Part shown: positions 20,027 through 29,900 of the stretch, piece after piece
How positions within the stretch are numbered: position 1 is the first letter of the stretch
Layout of the letters: every line of letters begins with the position of its first letter
From: Gimesia chilikensis
GTDB lineage: Bacteria > Planctomycetota > Planctomycetia > Planctomycetales > Planctomycetaceae
Length of the DNA stretch: 64,000 nucleotides
Reading direction: 5' to 3'
Assembly (NCBI RefSeq): GCF_007744075.1
Contig: NZ_CP036266.1
Span: forward strand, 2,527,748 to 2,591,747
Notes under the pieces: generated by a model
What the model was told of the DNA's origin: nothing
What the model saw: only the letters and a program-made list of their open reading frames with translations
The model's database searches: none
Made by a program: the position numbers and the translations under genes

Positions 20027-23000
20027 TCAGTCACTACCAGTCAGAGTAAAAGCTGCCCAGAAGAAGGGGTGGGCGGCTCCGTTGCGTTCCTGTCGTGATT
20101 CAATGCGGTTGAGTTGCGCCTGCCGTAATGCTTCTGATTTGGTTTTTCCCGCAGCCAGATGTTCAAAGAAGTCCTTCATTAAAAAGGCGGTCTGGCGATC
20201 TTCGATTTTCCAGAGGCTGGCCACAACACTGTTGACGCCGGCTAGCTGAAATGACTGCCGGAGTCCTGCAACGCCTTCTCCGTTGTTGATCTCACCCAGG
20301 GCTGTATCACAGGCACTCATCACTACCAGGTCGGTGTGTTCCAGATCTGTTTCCAGAATTTCCGCCCCGGTCAACACACCGTCTGAACCTGAAGTGGATT
20401 CATTAAAGCCTGCGAACAACAGGCCTGACCTGAGCAGCGGGTTATTCAACTCAGTGCGAGGCTCGGAGTCGAATGTGAACTCACTTGTTGTGGCATTGTT
20501 GTCACTGGGCAGGAAGATGCCATGCGTGGTCAGCACCATGATTTCGGGTGAGGAAGCTTTTTTTACTGCCTGTTCGGTCGCCTGCTTTCCGGTCAGGACG
20601 ACAGGCGGGCGTCCACAAAGTTGATTGATGGCAGGTGTGATACTGGCGGCTTCTGCAGCAGCGAACTTCAGACGTGGTACGGGGCTGAAGTTCTTGAAAA
20701 TTGCGGACCCTCGCGTCTCAATCGCGGGGGGAGCAGGGGACTGATCAGGGGCTGAAACTTTCGTTTCAAAATCCGGGTCTGCAACAATCAGCGGTGCATT
20801 TGCGGAGGCAGTTTCGTCTGATGGAAGCAGATCCCGTCCACTGACCACCAGGCGGAGCTGATGTGATTTGATTAACGGTTCTCCCTGGACGGAAAGTGCT
20901 GCCCAGGGGACGAGCCAGAGTGAGGCATCGGGGCTGATGATGATATTTCGGGACTGTTTCACACTGTCCGGCAGAGGGGACCAGAGCTTCTGGCTGATCT
21001 GCTGGAGTGCGGCGTTGCAGGCTTCTGTCGCTTTCGCTTCCCCCTGAGAGACGATTAAAGTAACGCTGCTTTGCAGTTCTTGTGAAGCGGCATTGATCTG
21101 GGCATCAATAGGACCCGCTGGGCCGATGTCGATGATTTGCACCGGTTCCTCCCCGGCCGAGGTGATCCAGGCCACATAGCGGGATTCTTTGCTCTGATCA
21201 TCGCTGAGCTCTGCGGGGATCTGCAGGCGGATGAAGTCAATCAGGACCGTCTCCGGTTTTAGTACCTGCTGCACAGACTGATGTGTTACCCAGGCCTGGC
21301 CAGACAGCGCCTGGTCCGCTTTCAAGTTCAATTCGGATTTGAGGCGTGTAATACGATCATTGATTTCTGAATTTCGGGGAACCTGACTGCCGACAGCAGA
21401 TGCGGCCTGAATTCCTGTAATCGCTGCATCGAGCTTCTCCAGGCGTCCTGTCTGGGCTGCGATTCGGTGCAGGCGATGTTGTAACGACAGTGCTTCATGG
21501 GAGGTTGCTTTTCCGTTGATCATCCACTCTGCAGATTGTTTTATGGATGCAGACTCTGCCTGTTGCTGCCACGCCATGGCCAGGGACTGGTGCAGAGACG
21601 GGCGGTCCTTCCGGTTCAGGTAACTTAACTGATGTGTATCACTCAGGAATGGCAGCTGCTCCCTGATATGGCGGCGCGATAATCGGCGTGCCTTGTCGCT
21701 GGATTCCAATGCCACATCAACCTGACCGGACACATATTGATATTGCGCCAAATCGGAAAATGCCTGGACGGTCAGGGGATGTGCGCCGAGGTCCTGGCTG
21801 GCGATTTCACTGACTTCCTGCGCCAGGGACAATGCTTGTGCCAGTTCGTTTCGTTGCTGGTGGATCCGTGCTATCAGTAAGCGTAATTGTGAGACCTGCT
21901 GGTGTCTGAGTCCCTGAATGGGCATCCGTTTCTTCAATGCCTGTTCGCAGTTTTCGAGGGCTGCATCAAGTTGCCCCTGTTTCAGGTAAACGCGGGCAAT
22001 GGTGGAGAGGGTGATCGCGGCATACAGTGGACGGTTCTGCTGCTCAAAACTTTTTAATGCGCGTTGCAGATGAGGCAGCGCCTGTGTCAGCTTGTCTCGG
22101 TGAAGCAGGTCTTCGCCTAAGCGGCGGTAGGCATCTGCTGCTCCCATGGAAAACTTCTGCGGACTGTTCTGATAGAGCTTCACACTCCGTTCGAGATAAT
22201 CGGAGGCGCTGGGATCGCCAATCGCGCCCAGTCCAAATCCGAGTGCACTGTAATAGGACGCGACCGTAAGGGAATCGGTTCCGCCCGCTGCTTCGGCGAT
22301 CTCGACGCCTTTGCGAAAGTGAGCCAGCGCACTGGCGTGATCTCCCGCTTGAGAACAGAGGTAACCAAGCTGGGAATGTGTGAGAGCGGTTTGCAGATTG
22401 TCTGCAGGGAGTTGTGCGGCACGAATTGCCAGTGCCCGTTCCAGCAAAGTTCTGCCCCGGGTTGGTTCTCCTAACAGAAATTGATTCCAGCCGGCGTCAT
22501 GCAATAGGCTGGCTGTGCCGAGATGATCGGTTCCATAATGTTGTTCATAAAGAGGCAGGGCCTGCTCCCATTCTTTAGCGGCTTCCCGTCGCTTGTCCTG
22601 CGAGATCAGGACCTGTCCCAGTAGATTATGCGTCAGCCCTCGGGCCTGGCCGCTGATCTGATCCGTGGGTAATTCCAGAATTGTTCGATAGAGGCGCGCC
22701 GCTTCAGCGGAGCGATTGAGACGCTGCGCGATTGCCGCCTGATCTGACATGACCAGAAAGGCGGTTTCGGTCTGCGTCAGTTGATTCGTTTCAACCAGCT
22801 TCCAGGTTTTCTCTGCATACTTTTTCGCCAGAGGATACTTGCCGGCCCGGATCAGGGAGGTCACGATTTCACGATGTTTCCTGATGTTTTCGGCCGGGGC
22901 AACCTGGTAAATCTTGTCGTAAAGATCAAACAGTCGCTGATAGTTGTTTAAGGCATAGTCTTGATCGATATCGAGGGCAAAGCGGGCTGCCAGATGATAG

Positions 23001-23629
23001 GCACCCGCCAGAGCAGGGCTGTTGGGAGCGAAGAGGGCTTCCTGGGTGGCGACTGCTGTTTCAATCTGCTTACGTCCTTCGGCTGTCTGTCCCGTCATGG
23101 CTGTCAGCCAGCCGACCGCGATGAGTTCATTGAGCGTCTGCGGATGTTCGTCGCCGTAGAGGCGGCGATGCTCCTCAACGGACTCTCGGGCGGCTTTGAG
23201 GGCTGGCTGATACTGTTTCTTGCTCGCCAGCTTTCTCACCTGGGTGGCTGCAGCGTCGGCCTGTCGTTTCCATTGTTGTGCCTGTTGGGGATCCAGTTGA
23301 CGCACCTGCAAATGAGTTCCCTGTGTCCAGCCCCGCTTCGAGGAACCAGGAATTTTGATCAGCAGCCAGCCCTGATTCTCCTGGAAGCCCCAGACGGTGC
23401 TGCCCTGCTTCAGACGGGTGACGACCTGCTTTCCTTCGTAGACGTCCGCGGTATTATCAATCACTACATATTGCTGAATGGTTGGCTTGTTCTCCTGGGC
23501 CAGCAATGAAACGGGTAATGTCAGCAGGAGTGCCTGGCAGAGAATTCGCAGTAAAACTGAGTTTGGGGAGAGAGGTGTCATCGCTTCGATCTTTTCTTTA
23601 AGGAGATATATCGGGCTGATGAGTTTCAT
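20027..23629 (-). CDS. Exported SH3/TPR protein with C-terminal CHAT peptidase domain
   Basis: A protein of about 1,200 residues. The ATG at 23629 is chosen; a TTG lies two codons upstream and another ATG at 23581 would also give a signal peptide (LLRILCQALLLTLPVSLLAQ). After export come a small SH3-like domain (GSTVWGFQENQGWLLIKI, then RGWTQGTHLQV) and a long array of TPR repeats (~120-700). A CHAT domain forms the last ~350 residues. The catalytic His is in LTTHGIFLP (near 1036) and the Cys in VVMSACDTALGE (near 1107), 71 residues apart. It ends with the conserved HPFFWAAFTLTG. CHAT proteins are caspase-like cysteine peptidases. It is the last gene of an operon of three, 46 bp after the SH3-TPR gene. 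Confidence 0.9.
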   Translation of the reverse strand: MKLISPIYLLKEKIEAMTPLSPNSVLLRILCQALLLTLPVSLLAQENKPTIQQYVVIDNTADVYEGKQVVTRLKQGSTVWGFQENQGWLLIKIPGSSKRGWTQGTHLQVRQLDPQQAQQWKRQADAAATQVRKLASKKQYQPALKAARESVEEHRRLYGDEHPQTLNELIAVGWLTAMTGQTAEGRKQIETAVATQEALFAPNSPALAGAYHLAARFALDIDQDYALNNYQRLFDLYDKIYQVAPAENIRKHREIVTSLIRAGKYPLAKKYAEKTWKLVETNQLTQTETAFLVMSDQAAIAQRLNRSAEAARLYRTILELPTDQISGQARGLTHNLLGQVLISQDKRREAAKEWEQALPLYEQHYGTDHLGTASLLHDAGWNQFLLGEPTRGRTLLERALAIRAAQLPADNLQTALTHSQLGYLCSQAGDHASALAHFRKGVEIAEAAGGTDSLTVASYYSALGFGLGAIGDPSASDYLERSVKLYQNSPQKFSMGAADAYRRLGEDLLHRDKLTQALPHLQRALKSFEQQNRPLYAAITLSTIARVYLKQGQLDAALENCEQALKKRMPIQGLRHQQVSQLRLLIARIHQQRNELAQALSLAQEVSEIASQDLGAHPLTVQAFSDLAQYQYVSGQVDVALESSDKARRLSRRHIREQLPFLSDTHQLSYLNRKDRPSLHQSLAMAWQQQAESASIKQSAEWMINGKATSHEALSLQHRLHRIAAQTGRLEKLDAAITGIQAASAVGSQVPRNSEINDRITRLKSELNLKADQALSGQAWVTHQSVQQVLKPETVLIDFIRLQIPAELSDDQSKESRYVAWITSAGEEPVQIIDIGPAGPIDAQINAASQELQSSVTLIVSQGEAKATEACNAALQQISQKLWSPLPDSVKQSRNIIISPDASLWLVPWAALSVQGEPLIKSHQLRLVVSGRDLLPSDETASANAPLIVADPDFETKVSAPDQSPAPPAIETRGSAIFKNFSPVPRLKFAAAEAASITPAINQLCGRPPVVLTGKQATEQAVKKASSPEIMVLTTHGIFLPSDNNATTSEFTFDSEPRTELNNPLLRSGLLFAGFNESTSGSDGVLTGAEILETDLEHTDLVVMSACDTALGEINNGEGVAGLRQSFQLAGVNSVVASLWKIEDRQTAFLMKDFFEHLAAGKTKSEALRQAQLNRIESRQERNGAAHPFFWAAFTLTGSD

Positions 23630-23681
23630 TGGCAACCAATGTTTGTGAGTCCTGTTTGAACGAGCGGCTGATTTTTATCTC

Positions 23682-25202
23682 TTAGTCTGCTGGTGGCTCG
23701 TTTCCGGGCGTTGCGTTTAACGCGGCGAGATTCTGTTGCGCCTGAATGGTTGCCCGATGATCGGCCCCCAGTGCTTTCTGGTTAATTTTCAGCGATTGAG
23801 AGAGCAGTGGTTCTGCCTCTGATTTCTTTCCCTGCATTCGATACAGGTTTCCCAGTCTTCCGAGCGCGACAGCAGTAGCAGGATGTTCTGCGCCCCTGGT
23901 TTTTTGAGTGATTTCCAGAGCTTCCTTAAAGTAAGGCAGTGCCTGGGAATATTCTTTCCTGGCATAGTAATAGTTCCCGAGGCTGTTGAGCGAATAAACC
24001 AGGTCGGGATGCTGTTCATCCAGAGAGTCCCGACGGATCTCCAGGTTTTTCAGCATGAGTTGCTCAGCCTCGGAATACTTGTCCAAATGATCAAAGATCA
24101 TGACCAGATTATCGCGCAGGATTGTGGTTTGCAGATGATTTTCTCCCGTCTCGCTGGAGACGAGTTCCAGGCACTTGAGGAAGATCGGTTCTGCTGCCGC
24201 ATACTTTTCCTGCATCACGTAAATCCGTCCGCGCTCATGTAAGGCCTTGACCGTCTCGGGATGCGTTTCTCCCAGGGACTTTTGGCGAATAGTGTGACAC
24301 TGTTGCATATGTTGTTCTGCCTGGGGATAAGCCTGCATCTGCAGATAGAGTTTCGCCATTTTGTCATGCACAACTGACGTTCGATAATGATCTTTCCCAT
24401 AATTCTGAGTCATCACAGACAGGATCTGCTGATAAAGCGTTTCTGCCTGTTTGTATTTTTCCATCGCTTCATAGAGGGACCCCAGGTTAATCATCGCGGA
24501 GACGGTTCCCTGGTGCTTTGGCCCCAGTTGTGTTCGGGCCAGGTTGAGGCTTTCCTTGAGCAGTGGCTCAGCCTTGGAATAGCGTTTCAATGTTACGTAT
24601 AGCGATCCCAGGTTATTGAGTGAAGCCGCTGTTTCAGGATGAGCATTCCCGAAGACCTGTCGACGAATCTCCAGGCATTCTTCCGTGTAGGAAGTGGCTT
24701 TTTCCAGGTCCTGCAGTTCGTGGTAGGCGACTGCGGGAAAGGACATGACGGATGCGGTATCGGGATGATATTTTCCGTGGACCGCTTTTACCTGTTCCAG
24801 AGCCTGTAATCCGAGTTGCACTGCCTGTTCGCGATCCCCGCTGGAATACAGCTTCATGGCTGCGGTGTATGTCTCTTGTGCTGACTTGATTTTCTGCATT
24901 TGCTCTGCGGTTAACTGAATGGGGCTGGCCTGGTCGCGGGAGATCCAGCCGTGCAGCTGGGATTTTGGATCCTTGACCTCATACCAGTTTTCAGTCGTGG
25001 CAAACGCCCAGAACCGGTTTCCCTGTTTGACTGTTCTTAAAACTTTCGCATCCTGACTGCGATCGACTTTGATTTCTGCCTGGGGCGTGCCGACGATCAG
25101 CATTGGCCCTTCCGCAGACAGGGCAGGGCGAGTCAGCACAACACACAGCAGTCCGATCAAATAACCTGTAAGAATCAGTCTGGTTGTTTTCGTGGCTTGC
25201 AT
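23682..25202 (-). CDS. Exported SH3-like/TPR repeat protein
   Basis: A 506-residue protein started at the ATG at 25202, which gives a signal peptide (LILTGYLIGLLCVVLT, then RPALSAE). A frame extension to 25271 is less likely. An N-terminal SH3-like domain (residues ~30-90: GNRFWAFATTENWYEVKD, then HGWISRD) matches those of both CHAT neighbours. About eight kinesin-light-chain-type TPR units follow, with repeated cores such as HPETAASLNNLGSLY. There is no catalytic domain. It looks like a peptidase-free version of its neighbours and may act as a scaffold, adaptor or substrate for the CHAT proteins. It lies between the FlgO-like gene and the CHAT gene in one operon. Confidence 0.85.
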   Translation of the reverse strand: MQATKTTRLILTGYLIGLLCVVLTRPALSAEGPMLIVGTPQAEIKVDRSQDAKVLRTVKQGNRFWAFATTENWYEVKDPKSQLHGWISRDQASPIQLTAEQMQKIKSAQETYTAAMKLYSSGDREQAVQLGLQALEQVKAVHGKYHPDTASVMSFPAVAYHELQDLEKATSYTEECLEIRRQVFGNAHPETAASLNNLGSLYVTLKRYSKAEPLLKESLNLARTQLGPKHQGTVSAMINLGSLYEAMEKYKQAETLYQQILSVMTQNYGKDHYRTSVVHDKMAKLYLQMQAYPQAEQHMQQCHTIRQKSLGETHPETVKALHERGRIYVMQEKYAAAEPIFLKCLELVSSETGENHLQTTILRDNLVMIFDHLDKYSEAEQLMLKNLEIRRDSLDEQHPDLVYSLNSLGNYYYARKEYSQALPYFKEALEITQKTRGAEHPATAVALGRLGNLYRMQGKKSEAEPLLSQSLKINQKALGADHRATIQAQQNLAALNATPGNEPPAD

Positions 25203-25271
25203 GATAACCTCGCATTCTGAGAGTGTGTTTTCAGGAGACGAACTCGGTGAGATGACTCCGCAGCATCTCAT

Positions 25272-26651
25272 TCAGGGGCGATAATAGGTGATCGTAACCG
25301 ACATGACGGGCGTGGGATCAGCCTGGAACTTCACTGTTTTGACTTTGTTATCCGTTTGTGCGCCTTGCACGATCAACCCACCGCGGGTTTCCGGTTGTTT
25401 TTTTCCGGCCAGGCGAATCTGAGACTTCAAGGCTCCCAGATTTGCCGGTTGCTCTTCAGGCTGAACTCCTCGCAGCATGGCAACCAGGTCCTGTTCATCT
25501 TCATTTAAAATCGTGGGTTGGGGTTTGGCTTGCTGGAGTTCCTGAAAGACGGTCATCTGGATCTGGCCGGTGTGCCGTCCGTAGTCCATGGCACGTCTGG
25601 CCGATTCTGCTTCCGAGAGAACCTGAAACTGCTCGGCCGTATTGTCATCTTTCATCTGATACCCCTTGACTACGGTCCGTGTGTGATCGGGGGAGAGAAT
25701 CCATTTGTTGCAGTCAAGGTCCCGCTTGACCTGACGATACAGTGTGTTTTCGCCGTTGACTTTGAGCACGATCCCCAGACGCCCTTTGGCGGAGCTGTTA
25801 CGAATCAGTGCCATTTCGACTTTCTGGCCCTCTTCCGGTTCAGCGACAAACGCCTGACCGTCTTTCATTGTGACGGGCACCTTCCGGCCGTCATAAAAGA
25901 TTTCAAGTTTTACGGGAGCCGCGGCGTCCATTAACGGGAATGTGTCCTGCTGCTTTTTCACGCGGGCGGCTGTGTTCAGAATCTGCTGTTGTTTCTGTTT
26001 CTGCTGGTCGTTGAAGGACAGCTGTGTCGAACCGCCGTCAAAGGCGCCACGCAGGAAGAAGCTTTCTCCGATGCCTCCGATTGACTCAGCATCCAGGTCG
26101 ACATCAAAGACTTCGCAGGCCCGCTCTAATTTTCCGTTTGCTTTATCAAAACAGAGAATGCCGACCGAAGCACGCTGGTTATCATCATGCACCAAAACGA
26201 TGCCTGTCAGAAAAGCATCGGCTGCCTTTTTCTCTTTGCCCCATGCCAGTTTGAATTCAGGACCAAAAAATGCCTGGCGCCCTGCTTCCGTTAAATGATC
26301 AGCGTCTTTGAGTTCAGCGGCTTGTGCGCTTGCATCCTTGATGATGTTGAGCTGGCGAGCTTCATCAAAGGGATTTGCCAGGATCAATCCGACTTCCAGG
26401 CGATCTGCGAGTAGAGAATTCAGAGCACCCGCACTGGCGGTGATTTTCTCGCCCGGCTTTTTGACACGGAACTTCAGAACTCCGACGGTTTTGAGTTGTC
26501 GCTGATTGAGATAGTCGATGACCTGGGGGATCTGTTTCTGGAGTCCCTGTTGAATGGTCTGGGCCTGGCTCATTCCCGGCACGACCATGGTTGTTATCAA
26601 CGCGATCAGGAGTGTGAATGTCATTTTCATGATGCGGGCCTGGTATTTCAT
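25272..26651 (-). CDS. Exported protein, FlgO/CsgG-like N-terminus, in the CHAT operon
   Basis: A 459-residue exported protein with signal peptide FTLLIALITTMVVPGMSQA (an internal ATG at 26630 is an alternative start). The first ~180 residues (QLKTVGVLKFRV, LNSLLADRLEVGLILAN) recall FlgO/CsgG-like domains, which often accompany bacterial caspase-like proteins. A second beta-rich region (~255-370: KLEIFYDGRKVPVTMKDG, VEMALIRNSS, GIVLKVNGENTLYRQ) resembles stress-response or surface-interaction domains linked to DUF4384. The C-terminus may be another small beta domain. It is first in the operon with the TPR and CHAT genes (its stop abuts the next frame) and is preceded by ECF-type promoter B. 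Family assignment is tentative; export and operon position are clear. Confidence 0.72.
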   Translation of the reverse strand: MKYQARIMKMTFTLLIALITTMVVPGMSQAQTIQQGLQKQIPQVIDYLNQRQLKTVGVLKFRVKKPGEKITASAGALNSLLADRLEVGLILANPFDEARQLNIIKDASAQAAELKDADHLTEAGRQAFFGPEFKLAWGKEKKAADAFLTGIVLVHDDNQRASVGILCFDKANGKLERACEVFDVDLDAESIGGIGESFFLRGAFDGGSTQLSFNDQQKQKQQQILNTAARVKKQQDTFPLMDAAAPVKLEIFYDGRKVPVTMKDGQAFVAEPEEGQKVEMALIRNSSAKGRLGIVLKVNGENTLYRQVKRDLDCNKWILSPDHTRTVVKGYQMKDDNTAEQFQVLSEAESARRAMDYGRHTGQIQMTVFQELQQAKPQPTILNEDEQDLVAMLRGVQPEEQPANLGALKSQIRLAGKKQPETRGGLIVQGAQTDNKVKTVKFQADPTPVMSVTITYYRP

Positions 26652-26711
26652 GCTAAGTTAGTTCCCTATGCGTTCATTGAAGAATGAGAGTGAGTCGTTC
26701 ACTTTCTACAC

Positions 26712-26742
26712 TGTAAACGACTCAGAATCGTAAATCTTCCCG
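26712..26742 (-). promoter_or_regulatory. Predicted ECF sigma promoter B (FlgO-like/TPR/CHAT operon)
   Basis: On the minus strand the site reads CGGGAAGATTT, 9 nt, AGTCGTTTACA. Spacing between GGAA and CGTT is 17 nt, normal for ECF promoters (-35 GGAA, -10 CGTT/GTC). It shares 22 identical positions and exact spacing with site A at 33390-33420. It lies 60 bp upstream of the start at 26651. Confidence 0.72.
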
Positions 26743-26945
26743 TCATTTCTGAATTTTCTGGAATCAGCGTCCGCTGCCTGTGGTCTGTAGCTTCAGACAG
26801 CCGGTCCTGGATTGAGTCGGTGCCAGAAAGTACTTTATGAGACAGAGGTTAAGTCTGTTGTTTAAAATTACAGTTAGAGTGGATTACAATCGAAAATGTG
26901 ACCGCGATTGACTCTTGTTGTGGTTCAGACAGACGTGATTCACGT

Positions 26946-29900
26946 TCAACGACTTTCGTTTTTACCTGTATGTGTAAACGCGGCCCAGAAGAATGGATGA
27001 GCGGCTCCATTCCGATCGCGGCGGGCCTGGATGCGTTTGAGTTGCGCCTGCCGGAGTGCGGTCGATTTTTTCATTCCCTGGGCGAGATTGGAAAAGTATT
27101 CTTCCATCAACAGGGCTGTTTCCTGATCGGGGATACTCCAGAGTGATGCGACGACGGATTCTGCACCGGCCAGTTGGAAGGCCTGTCGGAGTCCTGCAAC
27201 ACCTTCCCCCGAACGGATTTCTCCAACGCCGGTTTCGCAGGCACTGAGTACGACCAGACGCGTTCCACGCAGGTCGGTACTGATGATTTCCAGACCGGTC
27301 AATACGCCGTCATCTTTCTGTTTTCTGAGGGCTTCCGGCCGGTTGTTGCACCCGGCCAGCATCAGGCCGCAACGGAGCAGAGGGTTGACTGCTCCCTCTT
27401 GATTCGTCGGATAGGTCTGCACCATCCGCGACATCTGATTGAGGGCGGCTGTCCGCAGGGCTGCCAGGTCGGGATCGATGGGCTCTGTCTGTTCGGTTGT
27501 GTCTTTTTTCTCTGGCGTAGATGGCTTCGCCGAAGCAGATTCTTTTTTGCTGCTATCTGCCTTCTTGAGCTTCAGGCCGGTGGCGTCCATCTGTTTCTGA
27601 TAATGGTCCCGCTGCTTGGGATCGTTCAATTTATCGAATACCTGGTAGAGACGATAATAGGAACCGAACATCAGTTTTTTGTTTTCCGGCGAGATTTTTT
27701 CCCTGATTTCAACAGCACGTTGCAGTTCGGTGGCCGCTTCCTGATAGCGTTCGCGGCGTTCCAGAAACTGACCGAGCAGACTATGGGCCAGGGCAGTCCG
27801 TTCGGATTCCGCCCCATAGACTTTTATTCGCAGGGCCAGATTGTCCCGAAAACGTTTCTCTGCTTCGGTAAACTGTTGATTCGATTCCAGTAGCCGGGCC
27901 ATCTTCAGGTCAGCAGCAATCGTATTGATGTTTTCCAGTCCGTATTTCTCTTTGTAGTATTTGATCTGAGCTTCCCGGGCTTCACAGGCGAGGGCGTAGT
28001 CATCTGATTTTTCGGCAGCGCTGATTAACAGAGAGCGGATGGTATGCACGGCTTTCTCATTGGGGCCCCGGACCCGGGCTCCCATGCGCCAGGCCTGCTC
28101 ATAAGCGTTCGTTTGCGCCTGGTAATCTTTCAGGGAACCGCAGAGGCTGGCCAGGTTCTTGAAAGCGTACATGGTTTTTGTGCTTGAGCCGTCATTCAAC
28201 AATCTGTAATCCAGCTGAAATTCATAGTAGGGGCGCGCTTCTTCATAACGTTTCAGGGCCCTCAGAATCCGGCCTGAAAGTCGGGCTGAGTTGAAAGTGG
28301 CTATCCCATTTAAGCCCTGGATTTCGTTACAGATTTCAAAGGCCCATTGGGCGGGGACCAGGGCTTTCTGATACTCTTTGGCCTTGTAGGATTTGTTAGC
28401 AGCATTATAAATTCTGGCTGCATGGTAGAGTGCTTTTTTCTGTTCCAGGCTGACGGCAGCTTCATCGGGCAGGAAGAATCCATGCGTGCTCAAGACGAGT
28501 ACTTCGGGGCTGCGGATCGATTTGAAAGCGGCCTCCGTAGCCTGGGCTTCGGTCAACAGACGTGGGGGACGCGTGTATTTGCTGATGGGGGGCGCAATTC
28601 TCAAGGCTTCCTGGGCCGTGCCGGGCAGCAGATTGACCGGTCCCAGCTGTAAGCCGGGCTCTGGCTGCTCGGTCTGACTGAGTCCGAACAGATTGTAATC
28701 CGGATTGGCAAAGATGATGGGAGCCGTCACACCTGAACTAGGGCTTTGGCGATCTGCCAGCAGTTCCCGTCCGGAGACAACAAAGCGAAATTCAAACTGT
28801 TCGACGGCGAAACGATCTTTCTCTAGCGGGAGTGCCGCCCAGGGAACCAGCCAGAGCGAGGCGTCTGGAGATAGAATGACCTGCTGCACGTTGGTTAAAT
28901 GCGGGAGCAGAGGTTTCAGTGTCTGCTGACATAGTCCCTGCAGCAGTTTTTGAGTCGCCGCGGTCGCCTGTGATTCGCCGGTCTGCAGGGTTTGAGCGGC
29001 CCCTTTCTGAATGGATTGCAGTCCCGTCCGTAGAGTGGCTTCGATCTCCGAGGCAGAGCCCAGGTCAATAGTTTGGATGCGACCTTTTCCAGTGGGGGGA
29101 ATGATCCAGGCGGCGTAGCGGTGTTTTTCAGCTTGAGCACCATCTTCGTTGATCGTATAGGGAGTGATGCGCACAAATTCCACCAGCACGGAGTCTGAGG
29201 GCAGTTGTGCCCGAATCTGTTTCAGGGTGACCCATTCGCTTCGATTGAGTTCCGCATCGGCAAGACCCAGCTGCTGGATCAGTGTCTGTTCCTGGCGATT
29301 CAGCGCATCCAGCCGAGCCTGTTTCTGCTGTTCGTTGAGATCGGATTTTAATGCCAGGGATGCCAGTTCGCGTCGAATGGCAAACAGGTTTTCCGCAACC
29401 GAGCGGGCGGCTCCTTTGAATTGTCGTAATAGACGCTCGTGGCTGGAGAGGGTTTCCTGAACCAGGGCTTTGCGGTTGAGAATCGCTTCCAGGCTTTTTT
29501 CCATCAGGTACTCGTTATCGCGCTGCGACCACATGATGCCCAGGGCCTGTTGATACTGGTGGGCATCATAGCCGGTGAGAAAACGGAGCTGCTCCTTCTG
29601 GCTCAAGCCGGGCAGCACTTTGTCGGTAAAGCGTTTTGAAATGCGGCGTTGACGATCGAACGCGTCCGCAGCCTCATTCCAGTTTCCGGAATGCGCTTCC
29701 ACCACCGCCAGCATACCCAGGACCTGGGCCAGCTCGCGGTCATCCGAATTCTTTCTGTCTGCAGTCTGTCCCAGCTGCTGGTAAATATTAAGAAGTTCCC
29801 GCAAGCTGCGCGCCGCCACTTCCCGGTTGCCATTCCTGTATTCCTGGGAGGCCAGCTGATACTGAAGCATTAACGTCTGGGGGTGATGTAAGCCCTGGGT